The notes: generated by a model not told the origin, from the letters alone. 19,614 nt of DNA from Dechloromonas sp. (GCA_017302355.1 JAFLDQ010000058.1:1-19614); one strand, 5' to 3'; counted from the stretch's first letter, positions 8,839-16,410 are shown. Translations and numbers: made by a program.

Positions 8839-8934
8839 TGGCGCAGACGATAAAAACGCCGCTAACGCGAGAGCGTTTCGGCATGTCGAGGTAACAGCGA
8901 GAACTTCGTCGCGGTATAGCGACTGCGAGGAGCG

Positions 8935-9162
8935 CTACTTGGACTTCTGCTCTGGGCGATCACCAAAGAAGCGCCGACCAGCGGCTTCGGCGGCGCGGCG
9001 GCAGAGTTCTTCGCCGACCTTCGCGCGGTCTTCCTTGCACAGCCGCTGGATTTCCTTGATGCGATCGGGATGGGCCACAAGGTAGTCCACGGTTTCCGGA
9101 GGTTGGGAGGGGCCGCAAGCGGTCAGCGTGGCGGCCAGCATCAATAGCGTCAGCTTGTTCAT
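8935..9162 (-). CDS. eexN: EexN-family lipoprotein, second entry-exclusion-like protein
   Basis: 75 residues from the ATG at 9162, which has AAAGGA eight bases upstream; further in-frame codons above it lack such a site. A leader (MNKLTLLMLAATLTAC) ends in a lipobox with Cys16. The body has C42 and C54, spaced as in TrbK (C41, C53), and the motif GRRFFGDR. EexN-type lipoproteins belong to the entry-exclusion group and are expected in the periplasm or an envelope membrane. The gene lies 25 bases after the LysR gene and about 217 bases before traG. It is likely a paralogue of trbK at 1007-1327. The function is inferred from family. Confidence 0.8.
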   Translation of the reverse strand: MNKLTLLMLAATLTACGPSQPPETVDYLVAHPDRIKEIQRLCKEDRAKVGEELCRRAAEAAGRRFFGDRPEQKSK

Positions 9163-9187
9163 GGTTCCAGTCCTTTCGTCGGGTGAG

Positions 9188-10102
9188 TCAGGCGTCTTCG
9201 GCAGTGCCCAGGTCATTCGCCGAATCAAGAAAGGCCACTCGTTCGATGAACCGGGCCAACATCTCGGAAGGCTCTGCGTCGCGGCGCAGCAGATAGGTCA
9301 TCAGCAGGGGCGGTTGGCCCGCCAGGGGCCGGCCCACGACGCCGGGTTCGCGGCTGGACACGATGTGCGCTGTGCCCGCGAGCCCCAAGGCCAAGCCAGC
9401 GGAAACCAAGGTCATCATCACGTCGAAGGTCGCCACGCGCTGCGCGATCAACGGCTCTTGATCGAGCTTGCGGAGAAAGCGATCAACCTGGCGAGCATGG
9501 CCCTCGCATACGGCGGGATCACCCAGCACCAGCGGGTAGCGCAGGACTTCTTCCAGCGGAATCTGCTTGAAGGCGAGCACGGGATGGCGGGCCGGCACGG
9601 CCACCATCAACTCGTCCTCCCATGCGGGCGTGACCAGGATGCCGTCGCCCGCGTCTTCAGCCATCGAGAAACCCGCGTCATACAAATCATCATGCAGGCC
9701 CTTGATCTGTTGATCCAAGGGCACCTCGAACAAGCGGATTTCCACCTCGGGATCTTCCTCGCGGCTGCGCGCCAGCAAGGCGGGCAAGCGCGATGGTGTG
9801 ATGCCGTCCGACAGGGCAATGCGCAACTGCCCATGAAAACCGTTGGTGGCGGACTTGACGCTATCACGGGCCTGCTCCAGCACCGAGAAAACGCGCGGCA
9901 CATGCGTGAGGAGCGACTGGCCTGCGCGGGTCAGTTGCGTGCTGCGGGTGGTGCGAACGAACAGCCGGGCGCCGAGTTCTTCTTCCAACTCCTTGATGGT
10001 GCGGGACAGCGGCGACTGGTCGATGTGCAGGCGCTCGGCGGCGCGGGCGAAGTGGAGTTCTTCGGCCACGGCCAAAAAGCAACGCAGATGACGAAGTTCC
10101 AT
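9188..10102 (-). CDS. LysR-type regulator upstream of the transfer operon
   Basis: 304 residues, the standard LysR length. Residues 1-60 hold the winged helix-turn-helix (MELRHLRCFLAVAEELHF, then RAAERLHIDQSPLSRTIKELE and a wing near RLFVRTTRS). About 90-290 form the periplasmic-binding-protein-like effector domain. The start at 10102 has AAGGAG seven bases upstream. It reads in the same direction as the lipoprotein and traG genes below, so regulation of transfer functions is plausible. It is unlike the LysR at 16554-17471 outside the general fold. The co-inducer is not predictable. A candidate operator (GCAGG-N6-CCTGC) lies shortly upstream. Confidence 0.88.
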   Translation of the reverse strand: MELRHLRCFLAVAEELHFARAAERLHIDQSPLSRTIKELEEELGARLFVRTTRSTQLTRAGQSLLTHVPRVFSVLEQARDSVKSATNGFHGQLRIALSDGITPSRLPALLARSREEDPEVEIRLFEVPLDQQIKGLHDDLYDAGFSMAEDAGDGILVTPAWEDELMVAVPARHPVLAFKQIPLEEVLRYPLVLGDPAVCEGHARQVDRFLRKLDQEPLIAQRVATFDVMMTLVSAGLALGLAGTAHIVSSREPGVVGRPLAGQPPLLMTYLLRRDAEPSEMLARFIERVAFLDSANDLGTAEDA

Positions 10103-10282
10103 CGGCCGTCTCCTTGAGTGATAGCACCCTGTAATCGAGCCGAAAGTGGCAGGTCATTTCCTGCGGTGCCATGAGCATCAGCGTGATCTCAGCACGGATG
10201 TGGCCAAAGCTCGTGAACGTAGATGCTTTCGTTTTTCCTTGCCCGTTTGTCTCAGTCAGTCTGAGGGAGAAAATTGATTGTT

Positions 10283-10330
10283 ACTAGATAATAAATTCTT
10301 AATAGGCATATTAGTTTAGCTAATTAATTG
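10283..10330 (+). repeat. 48-bp AT-rich element, copy A
   Basis: Begins ACTAG and ends GCTAATTAATTG. It aligns without gaps to 16477-16524, with 37 of 48 positions identical by my count, and the similarity stops sharply at both ends. It includes TAATA-GGCA-TATTA (10302-10315 region), a short dyad of the sort bound by LysR regulators. It lies about 180 bases upstream of the LysR gene at 10102. Confidence 0.65.
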
Positions 10331-10361
10331 AAATGAACATCTCGTCCAAAAATTCAGGTTT

Positions 10362-10386
10362 GGAGCGGGTGCTATACGCTCGCTCC
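10362..10386 (-). terminator. Possible terminator of the cargo operon
   Basis: A 6-bp stem GGAGCG/CGCTCC with a 13-base loop lies about 20 bases beyond the stop of the last cargo gene. On the minus strand a run of T (AATTTTTGG) comes about eight bases after the stem, so the match to an intrinsic terminator is only partial. Confidence 0.3.
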
Positions 10387-10406
10387 GTTTTGGGGGTAGG
10401 TTGGCG

Positions 10407-11561
10407 CTATGGCGCTGGCTGCAGGTCAAGGCGAGGCGCGTTGCCTGCACCGCTCGCCCACCACGCTACGAACGTCTGCGCGCGGCCGTCCAGGTGGACG
10501 GGACGGCCAATCTCCGGCGTCCACAGCGCATAGCTGCGGCCCTGGCTCGCTGCCGTGATGCGCTTGAAAGGGTCATCCCAGTCATGCGGAGAAATCGAGA
10601 AGCGCCCCGCATGTGCGGGCGTGAGCACCTTCGTGTGCAGTTCCTCCGCTGCCTGCGCGGCCTGCTCGGGGTTCATGTGGACGTTGGCCCAGCGCGGGTC
10701 GTACTGGCCCATGTCGAGCGTCACCCAGTCGAAGGGGCCGAGGCGCTGGCCGATCTCGGCGAAGTGCGGGCCGTAGCCCGTGTCGCCGCTGAAGAACAAC
10801 CGCCGCTCGGGCGTGACCAGGGCCAGCCCCATCCACAGCGACTTGTTCGTGGTGAAAGTACGGCCCGAGAAATGCCGCGCTGGCGTGGCGGTGAGTTGCA
10901 GCGTGGGCGACAGCGCAAGGCTGTCGTACCAATCGGCTTCTTGCACGCGCTGCATGTCGTAGCCCCAGCGCTCGAAATGCGCGCCCACGCCAAGCGGCAC
11001 CATGACCTTGCCGACCTTCCGTTGCAGTGCCTGGATGCTCGGGTAGTCCAAGTGGTCGTAGTGGTCGTGGGTGATGACCAGAAGGTCGATCGCGGGCACG
11101 TCGGCGGCGGCGTAGAGGCTGGTGCCGTCAAAGGCCACGTTTGTGCCTGGTACGGGCGAGGCATTGACGCTGAACACCGGGTCGATCAGCAGGCGCTGCC
11201 CGCCCAGTTGCACGTAGTAGGACGAGTGGCCCAGCCAGACCACCACGTCTTCGCGGGCGTCCAGCGCCTTCAGGTCGGTCTTGGTCGTCGGCAGCGGCGT
11301 CGGCGGGCGCGTGGTGCCGTTGTTGCGCATGTTGTCCAGCATGATCGACACCTGCGACTGGTCGGTCGTCAGCAGCGGCGTGTCGGTCTGGTTGTGGAAC
11401 GAGCCATCGGCATAGTGGGATGAACGCTCGATGCGCGCCAGCCGCTCGCCGCTGGGCAGCTCGCCGAACAGGGGATGCTGCAGGTAGGCGGCCACGCCGA
11501 CGCCGCCCAGCACGGCTACGCCGACACCCCCTTTGATGACGCGAGACCAGAGTTTTTTCAT
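10407..11561 (-). CDS. Metallo-beta-lactamase-fold hydrolase, RomA/NAPE-PLD type, membrane-anchored
   Basis: 384 residues. A basic start (MKKLWSRVIK) and a hydrophobic segment (about 11-27) suggest an uncleaved anchor with the catalytic part outside the cytoplasm. The metal site is visible: HDHYDH (165-170), His230 in TPARHFSGR, Asp260 in FFSGDTGYG and His317 in TPAHAGRF as likely last ligand. This arrangement is that of the RomA/UlaG/NAPE-PLD branch, which includes phosphodiesterases and lactonases. It is not a classic beta-lactamase. The start overlaps the stop of the alcohol dehydrogenase gene as ATGA (11558-11561), so it is the last gene of the cargo operon. The substrate is unknown. Confidence 0.85.
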   Translation of the reverse strand: MKKLWSRVIKGGVGVAVLGGVGVAAYLQHPLFGELPSGERLARIERSSHYADGSFHNQTDTPLLTTDQSQVSIMLDNMRNNGTTRPPTPLPTTKTDLKALDAREDVVVWLGHSSYYVQLGGQRLLIDPVFSVNASPVPGTNVAFDGTSLYAAADVPAIDLLVITHDHYDHLDYPSIQALQRKVGKVMVPLGVGAHFERWGYDMQRVQEADWYDSLALSPTLQLTATPARHFSGRTFTTNKSLWMGLALVTPERRLFFSGDTGYGPHFAEIGQRLGPFDWVTLDMGQYDPRWANVHMNPEQAAQAAEELHTKVLTPAHAGRFSISPHDWDDPFKRITAASQGRSYALWTPEIGRPVHLDGRAQTFVAWWASGAGNAPRLDLQPAP

Positions 11562-12607
11562 GCCGCGAGTGAAGCGCAGTCGATGACAAAGCGGTACTTC
11601 ACGTCGCCTTGCAGCATTCGTTCGTAGGCGCCATTGATTTCATCGGCGCGGATCATTTCAATGTCCGAGACGATGCCGTGCTCGGCGCAGAAATCCAGCA
11701 TCTCCTGAGTCTCGGGGATGCCGCCGATCATGGAACCGGCCAAGCTGCGGCGCTTCATGATGAGGCTGAACACCTGCGGCGACGGATGCGGCGAGGCCGG
11801 GGCTCCGATCAGCGTCATCGCTCCGTCGCGCTTGAGCAGCACGAAGAACGCATCCAGATCGTGCGGCACTGCCACGGTGTTGAGGATGAAGTCGAAGCTC
11901 TTGGTGAGCGCGGCCATTTCGCCGGCATTGCGCGACACGACGACTTCATCCGCACCGAGCGCCTTAGCCGCCTCACGCTTGGATTCCGACGTGGTGAAGG
12001 CCACGACGTGCGCGCCCATTGCGTGCACCAGCTTGATGCCCATGTGGCCCAGGCCACCGATGCCGACCACGCCGACCTTGTGGCCTGGCCCGACCTTCCA
12101 GTGGCGCAGCGGCGAATAGGTGGTGATGCCCGCGCACAGCAGCGGCGCGACGGCGGCCAGTTGCGACTCGTCGTGGCGGATGCGCAGCACGTAGCGCTCA
12201 TGCACCACGATCTGCTGCGAGTAACCGCCCAGCGTGTGGCCGGGTGCATCCGGCGTCGGGCCGTTGTAGGTGCCGACCATGTGGTCGCAGTAGTTCTCCA
12301 GCCCCTCGGCGCAGTCGTCGCACTGCTTGCAGCTATCGACGATGCAGCCGATGCCGACCAGATCGCCCGGCTTGAAGCCCGAGACGTGCGTACCCACGGC
12401 CGAGACGCGGCCGACGATTTCGTGGCCCGGCACGCAGGGGAATTGCGTGCCCGCCCATTCGGCGCGCACTTGGTGCAGGTCGGAATGGCATACGCCGCAG
12501 TAGGCGATGTCGATCTGCACGTCGTGCGCGCCCGGCGCGCGGCGGGTAATGTCGAGGGGTTCGAGTGGCAGGTCGCGAGCGTAGGCACCGTAGGCTTTGA
12601 CGGTCAT
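11558..12607 (-). CDS. Zinc-dependent NAD(P)-alcohol dehydrogenase, YahK/CAD family
   Basis: 349 residues, cytosolic medium-chain dehydrogenase that should reduce aldehydes or oxidise alcohols with NADP(H). The catalytic zinc site is Cys37 (CGVCHSDLH, 37-45), His62-Glu63 (GHEIVGRVSAVG) and Cys158. The structural zinc site is Cys93, Cys96, Cys99 and Cys107. The Rossmann turn is GIGGLG (182-187). All key residues are present. The start at 12607 has AAGGA upstream and follows the stop of a remnant frame by 19 bases. This branch (E. coli YahK, plant cinnamyl alcohol dehydrogenases) acts broadly on aldehydes, so scavenging of reactive aldehydes is a reasonable guess. Confidence 0.93.
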   Translation of the reverse strand: MTVKAYGAYARDLPLEPLDITRRAPGAHDVQIDIAYCGVCHSDLHQVRAEWAGTQFPCVPGHEIVGRVSAVGTHVSGFKPGDLVGIGCIVDSCKQCDDCAEGLENYCDHMVGTYNGPTPDAPGHTLGGYSQQIVVHERYVLRIRHDESQLAAVAPLLCAGITTYSPLRHWKVGPGHKVGVVGIGGLGHMGIKLVHAMGAHVVAFTTSESKREAAKALGADEVVVSRNAGEMAALTKSFDFILNTVAVPHDLDAFFVLLKRDGAMTLIGAPASPHPSPQVFSLIMKRRSLAGSMIGGIPETQEMLDFCAEHGIVSDIEMIRADEINGAYERMLQGDVKYRFVIDCASLAA

Positions 12608-12626
12608 GTTTTATTCCTTGAGAGAG

Positions 12627-12692
12627 TCAGTCCGAATGAATGTCTTCTGAGATGGTGTGGCCGTTGGCGCCCAGCACAATGACTTTCTTCAT
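12627..12692 (-). pseudogene. 21-codon remnant of an NAD(P)-binding (NmrA/SDR-like) protein gene
   Basis: A short frame starts at 12692, overlapping the stop of the reductase gene as ATGA. It encodes MKKVIVLGANGHT, then runs into eight unrelated residues and a TGA at 12627. The opening strand plus G-x-x-G-x-x turn is what begins NAD(P)H-binding atypical short-chain dehydrogenases, normally over 200 residues long. The placement as a coupled operon gene with only its head left suggests an internal deletion. A functional 21-residue peptide cannot be excluded but seems less likely. Confidence 0.55.
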
Positions 12693-13420
12693 CGGGACTG
12701 TTCTCCATTGACCTTGTAGCGAGCCCAGATCGTTCCGCCCTCCAAGGGCTTCGCGTCGATGAGGGTGAAGGAACGCGGCTGCACCTGGGTGAGCGGCTCC
12801 TTGGCCGTGAACAGGCTGGGGGCGTCTGGCGACGCATCCGCGATCGGCGCCATTAGCAGGCTCAGTTCATCCACCAGGCCATCCTGCAGGTACGACCAGT
12901 TCAGCACGCCGCCACCGCCGATCATCACGCGCTCCATGCCGAACAGCGTGGCGAGCTTGTGCAGAACCAGGGCGTGGTCCAGCCGATCCTTGCCGGCGAC
13001 GATGTAGGAGATGCCCCGGCGCCGCAGCAGATCCTTGTAGGCATTGCTCGCCTGCTCGGTGAGCACAGAGATCACGTGCGACTTGCGGCTGCCGTAATCG
13101 ACGACGTTCTCCTGCCAGCCCAGCCGGCCGGTGGCGTCGATCGCCACGTAGTACATCGACGCATGGGCGTCAGCGACGAAATCCCCCTCAGGTACCAAAG
13201 CCGCCGCCTCGTTCACCTCCGGGGTGCGGTAGTGCGTGGTGTTGTCATCTGTGGTGACGCGGCCATTCAGATAGCCCTGGATGTCGAACACCTGGCGGTC
13301 GGCATGCAGCACCAGTTGCTCGTACTGGAGTGCCGCAAGATCGAACTCGGGAAGGTCGATCGCATGGATCTTGCCATCCAGCGAGGTCAGCGTATGGATG
13401 ATGACGTAAGGTTTCTTCAT
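12689..13420 (-). CDS. Dihydrofolate-reductase-fold (RibD C-terminal domain) reductase
   Basis: 243 residues of the RibD_C/DHFR-like family, cytosolic NADPH-dependent reductases. Visible: the N-terminal strand with TSLDGKI (12-18), the nucleotide-binding GGGG loop after ERVMI (168-171), and DGLVDELSL (180-188), which is typical of the family. True folate reductase or riboflavin synthesis is unlikely, because the deaminase half of RibD is absent and the gene sits in an operon of enzymes and an exporter. The start has GAGGA upstream (gap about five bases) and the MFS stop lies 19 bases before it. The substrate is unknown. Confidence 0.85.
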   Translation of the reverse strand: MKKPYVIIHTLTSLDGKIHAIDLPEFDLAALQYEQLVLHADRQVFDIQGYLNGRVTTDDNTTHYRTPEVNEAAALVPEGDFVADAHASMYYVAIDATGRLGWQENVVDYGSRKSHVISVLTEQASNAYKDLLRRRGISYIVAGKDRLDHALVLHKLATLFGMERVMIGGGGVLNWSYLQDGLVDELSLLMAPIADASPDAPSLFTAKEPLTQVQPRSFTLIDAKPLEGGTIWARYKVNGEQSR

Positions 13421-13439
13421 GCTTTCCTCGGGTGATAGA

Positions 13440-14669
13440 TCAGCCGTGCGATGTGGATTGGCGTGCGGTCATGGCGGTCAGCACGGCGCAGATCACCAGC
13501 AGCGCGGCGCTCGCGACGAAAGTGCTGCGGTAGCCGATGTGGTCGAACAGCAGGCCGCCCACGGTAGAGCCCAGCGCGATGGACATCTGAACCATGGCGA
13601 CGAACAGGCCACCACCGGCTTCCGCGTCCTTGGGGAACACCTTGGCGATCCAGGCCCACCAGCCCACGGGGGCCGAGGTGCCAGTCAGTCCCCACAACGC
13701 GAGCAGTAGGGCAACGATTGCGACCGAGCCGCCGAAAGCGATCAAGGCTAGGGCCGTCGCCGCCATCAGCAGCGGGATGACGATCAACGTCGGGTAGAAG
13801 CTGAATTGCAGTACGCGGCCGATGAGCACCGTGCCGATGAAGCCCGTCGCGCCGATGACAAGCAGAACCAACGAGATCGACGTTCCCTGTACGCCCGTGA
13901 CCGTTTCCAGGAACGGACGCACGTAGGTGAACAGGCCGAACTGCCCCATGAACAGCAGGCTGCTGGCCAAGATGCCCACGGCGACGCCGGGGCGCGCGAA
14001 CAGCGTGAACACCTTGAACACGTTGCCGGTGCCGGGCGCGCGTGCGGCGGCAGGCATTGAGGGCAGCCCCCGCCACTGCCAGGCCAGTGCGATCAGTGAC
14101 ACCGGCACCAGGCACAGGAAGGCGCCGCGCCAGCCGATGACGGTGCCCAGGTACGCGCCCAGCGGCGCTGCTATCACCGTGGCCAGCGCGTTGCCGCCGT
14201 TGACGATGGCAAGCGCGCGCGGCACGTCGCGCGTGGGCACCATGCGGATCGCCATGGCGGCCGACATCGACCAGAAGCCGCCGACGACCACGCCGATCAG
14301 CGCGCGGCCCACCATGTAGATGGCGTAGTTGGGTGCCAGCGCGACGATGGCGCCGGAGACGCCCATCGCCGCTGTCAGCCCCAGCAGCAGCGCCTTGCGG
14401 TTCAGGCCGCCGGCCAGCGCCGAGATGAACAGGCTGATCAGCACCGCGAAGGCGCCGGAGATGGCGATGCCCTGCCCAGCCATGCCTTCGGTAACGCGCA
14501 GATCGCCCGCAATGGGCGTGAGCAGACTGACAGGCAAGAATTCGGAGGCGACCAACGCGAAGGCACAAAACGACATGGCGAAGACGCCGCTCCAGGATGC
14601 CGCTGGCGCGGGGGCTATATTGGATGTTCCAGTGTCGCCCTGGGGGGCCGCCGTTGCGGTGTTGGTCAT
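13440..14669 (-). CDS. MFS exporter, DHA1 family, NepI-like
   Basis: 409 residues from ATG 14669, with about twelve hydrophobic segments. From memory it closely matches E. coli NepI, a purine ribonucleoside exporter: the helix-one motif EFLPVSLLTPIAGDL, GRALIGVVVGGFWSMSA in helix four, AAPLGAYLG with IGWR after it, and PVGWWAWI in the C half. A frame extends eight codons upstream to a TTG at 14693 with no good ribosome site, so the ATG is preferred. The preceding 114 bases after the hydrolase gene show no gene. It probably exports a small organic compound handled by the operon; nucleoside transport is only one option. Confidence 0.9.
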   Translation of the reverse strand: MTNTATAAPQGDTGTSNIAPAPAASWSGVFAMSFCAFALVASEFLPVSLLTPIAGDLRVTEGMAGQGIAISGAFAVLISLFISALAGGLNRKALLLGLTAAMGVSGAIVALAPNYAIYMVGRALIGVVVGGFWSMSAAMAIRMVPTRDVPRALAIVNGGNALATVIAAPLGAYLGTVIGWRGAFLCLVPVSLIALAWQWRGLPSMPAAARAPGTGNVFKVFTLFARPGVAVGILASSLLFMGQFGLFTYVRPFLETVTGVQGTSISLVLLVIGATGFIGTVLIGRVLQFSFYPTLIVIPLLMAATALALIAFGGSVAIVALLLALWGLTGTSAPVGWWAWIAKVFPKDAEAGGGLFVAMVQMSIALGSTVGGLLFDHIGYRSTFVASAALLVICAVLTAMTARQSTSHG

Positions 14670-14783
14670 GGCGTGTTTTCTTCTGTGACTCAATAGGAAG
14701 CGCCGCGCCCATCCACTGGGACGTGCGCGGTCAGGGGATGCATGACGATGGAGAGGGCTTCGCCCGCCCCGCGGCCGGCGGCT

Positions 14784-15896
14784 TTACGCCGACGCGGCCA
14801 GGTTCTTCTGGAAGAACGCCGTCAACTTGTCGAACGGAATCTTGTCCATCCGGTCGTACAGATCCACGTGGACGGCGCCCGGAACGATCACCAGTTCCTT
14901 CGGTTCGGCCGCCGCTGCGTAGGCGGTTTCGCTGAAGTAGCGCGAATGCGCCTTCTCGCCGTGGATCAGGAGCATCGGCCGTGGCGAGATCTCCTTGATG
15001 TGGGTGAGGATCGGCAGGTTCATGAACGGCAGCGGCGTGGTGATCGTCCAGGCGTTGCCGGAGTTGACCGAACGCGCGTGGTAGCCGCGCGGCGTACGGT
15101 AGTAGTCGGCGTATTCGACGAGGAACTGCGCCTCGCCGCCCTTGAGATCGTTGTAGGGCGGCTGGTAGGCGGGCTTGCCGGCCTGTGCATCCGCCCAGCG
15201 CTGGAGGCTCAACTGCTCCAGCGTCTGCGTGCGCTGCTCCAGGGTCACGCTGTCGTTGTAGCCCTTGGACATGACGCGCGTCATGTCGTACATGGTGCTG
15301 GCGACGACGGCCTTGATGCGCTTGTCCACGGCGGCGGCGCTCAGTGCCATGCCGCCCCAGCCGCAAATGCCGATGATGCCGATGCGCTCACGATCCACAT
15401 TCGGCAGCAAGCCCAGACAATCCACCGCCGCGCTGAAATCCTCGACGCTGATGTCGGGCGAGGCGACGTTGCGCGGCTTGCCGCTGCTCTCGCCGGTGTA
15501 GGACGGATCGAAAGCCAGGGTGATGAAGCCACGCTCGGCCAGGGTCTGGGCGTACAGGCCGGAGGATTGTTCTTTCACGGCTCCGAACGGGCCGCCCACA
15601 GCAAGCGCCGCGAGCTTGCCGCTGGCACTCTTCGGCTGGTACAGGTCGGCGGCCAGGGTGATGCCGTAGCGGTTCTTGAAGGTGATTTTCCGGTGAGCCA
15701 CCTTGTCGCTCTTGGGAAACACCTTGTCCCACTTGTCGGTAAGCGTCACGGCTGGCTGCGCGATGGCCGGGCTGGTGGCGATGGCGCCGACACCTGCGGC
15801 GGTGATGCCGGTGGCGGTCATTTTCAGCAGAGTGCGACGGCCCACGTCCAAGCTACCCGGCTCGGCGATGTCGTGCGTTTCAATGGTCTTGGTCAT
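14784..15896 (-). CDS. Tat-exported alpha/beta hydrolase with GxCxG nucleophile motif
   Basis: 370 residues from the ATG at 15896, which has AAAGGA upstream; the longer open frame above it overlaps the preceding gene. A twin-arginine signal (GRRTLLKMTATG, 19-30) and hydrophobic core end near AIAQPA (44-49), so the folded enzyme is sent to the periplasm. The nucleophile elbow is GICGWGG (176-182) with Cys178 in place of the usual serine, as in dienelactone-hydrolase-like enzymes, and His343 in GAVHVDLYDR is the likely catalytic histidine. The family resembles YcjY-type hydrolases. The acid residue is not certain and the substrate (ester, lactone or amide) is unknown. It is the second gene of the cargo operon. 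Confidence 0.87.
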   Translation of the reverse strand: MTKTIETHDIAEPGSLDVGRRTLLKMTATGITAAGVGAIATSPAIAQPAVTLTDKWDKVFPKSDKVAHRKITFKNRYGITLAADLYQPKSASGKLAALAVGGPFGAVKEQSSGLYAQTLAERGFITLAFDPSYTGESSGKPRNVASPDISVEDFSAAVDCLGLLPNVDRERIGIIGICGWGGMALSAAAVDKRIKAVVASTMYDMTRVMSKGYNDSVTLEQRTQTLEQLSLQRWADAQAGKPAYQPPYNDLKGGEAQFLVEYADYYRTPRGYHARSVNSGNAWTITTPLPFMNLPILTHIKEISPRPMLLIHGEKAHSRYFSETAYAAAAEPKELVIVPGAVHVDLYDRMDKIPFDKLTAFFQKNLAASA

Positions 15897-15939
15897 GTTG
15901 GGTATTCCTTTCATACGGGCCGCTGTCGCGGGGATTGGT

Positions 15940-16410
15940 TCAGGGCTCGACGCGCTCGATGCGCATCTTGTAGGGGCCGGGCTGCGACACGATGGCAAGA
16001 CCGTCGTCGATCTTTCCCAGCGGCAGCAGGCTGCGCGAATAGGAGCGCGGCTTGATGAAGATCGCAAGGTTGCCCCAGGGGGCGTAGTGCGTTAGTTCAC
16101 CGGCCACGGGGGCCATGCCCTCGGGTGCGCCCTGCGTGGACAGCTTGCGCGGCAGGTCGGACACGCGCTCAATGGTGTCGTAGTCGCTCATCGACAGGGA
16201 CAGCGGCAGCAGCGATGCGAAATCTCTGGCCGTGGCGTTGTCGTACAGGGTGGCGGTGGCGACTTGCCCGCTGACGACCAGGCGAATCTTCATGGGGGAG
16301 TCCATCGAGGGCGAATGGGAGACGCCAGTCGGCGTTTGGGCAACCGAACTGCCGGGGGTGCAGGCTGCCAACCCGAGGGACGAGCCGATCAGCAGCGCTG
16401 AGCAGGCCAC
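15940..16410 (-). CDS. Cyclophilin-like fold lipoprotein, start apparently frameshifted
   Basis: 156 residues in the open frame from a GTG at 16410. From about residue 40 (MKIRLVVSGQ, LYDNATARDFASLLPL, GELTHYAPWGNLAIF) it matches the small cyclophilin-like domain family; peptidyl-prolyl isomerase activity is not established for that group. The head holds a lipobox (LGLAAC, Cys17) but lacks a basic start and a ribosome site. An ATG at 16444, with AGG and GGGGAAG upstream, begins MKKSTPI in the frame one base away. Removing one base in the AAATTGGGG/GGGGAAA region (about 16419-16432) would join it to PLGGVACSALLIG and make a complete lipoprotein signal. So this is either a real frameshift, a sequence error or use of a weak internal start. 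First gene of the cargo operon. Confidence 0.7.
   Translation of the reverse strand: MACSALLIGSSLGLAACTPGSSVAQTPTGVSHSPSMDSPMKIRLVVSGQVATATLYDNATARDFASLLPLSLSMSDYDTIERVSDLPRKLSTQGAPEGMAPVAGELTHYAPWGNLAIFIKPRSYSRSLLPLGKIDDGLAIVSQPGPYKMRIERVEP

Larger units (their letters stand above)
10103..10406. promoter_or_regulatory. 304-bp intergenic region between LysR gene and cargo operon end
   Basis: No gene is supported here. It holds the leader of the LysR gene, an inverted repeat GCAGG-TCATTT-CCTGC (10149-10164, nested within TGGCA/TGCCA) that may be a LysR operator, and a repeat CTCAG-TCAGT-CTGAG (10251-10265). It also contains an AT-rich 48-bp element (10283-10330) shared with the second LysR promoter region, and a hairpin GGAGCG/CGCTCC (10362-10386). 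The middle is strikingly AT-rich against GC-rich surroundings. Confidence 0.5.

Noticed and set aside
11609..12682. Plus-strand open frame of 357 codons opposite the alcohol dehydrogenase
   Set aside because: Shadow of a gene with complete zinc and Rossmann motifs on the minus strand.
13417..14712. Minus-strand open frame of 431 codons overlapping the MFS gene in another frame
   Set aside because: Its product is Arg/Gly/His-rich with no membrane segments, while the adjacent frame gives a full 12-helix transporter.
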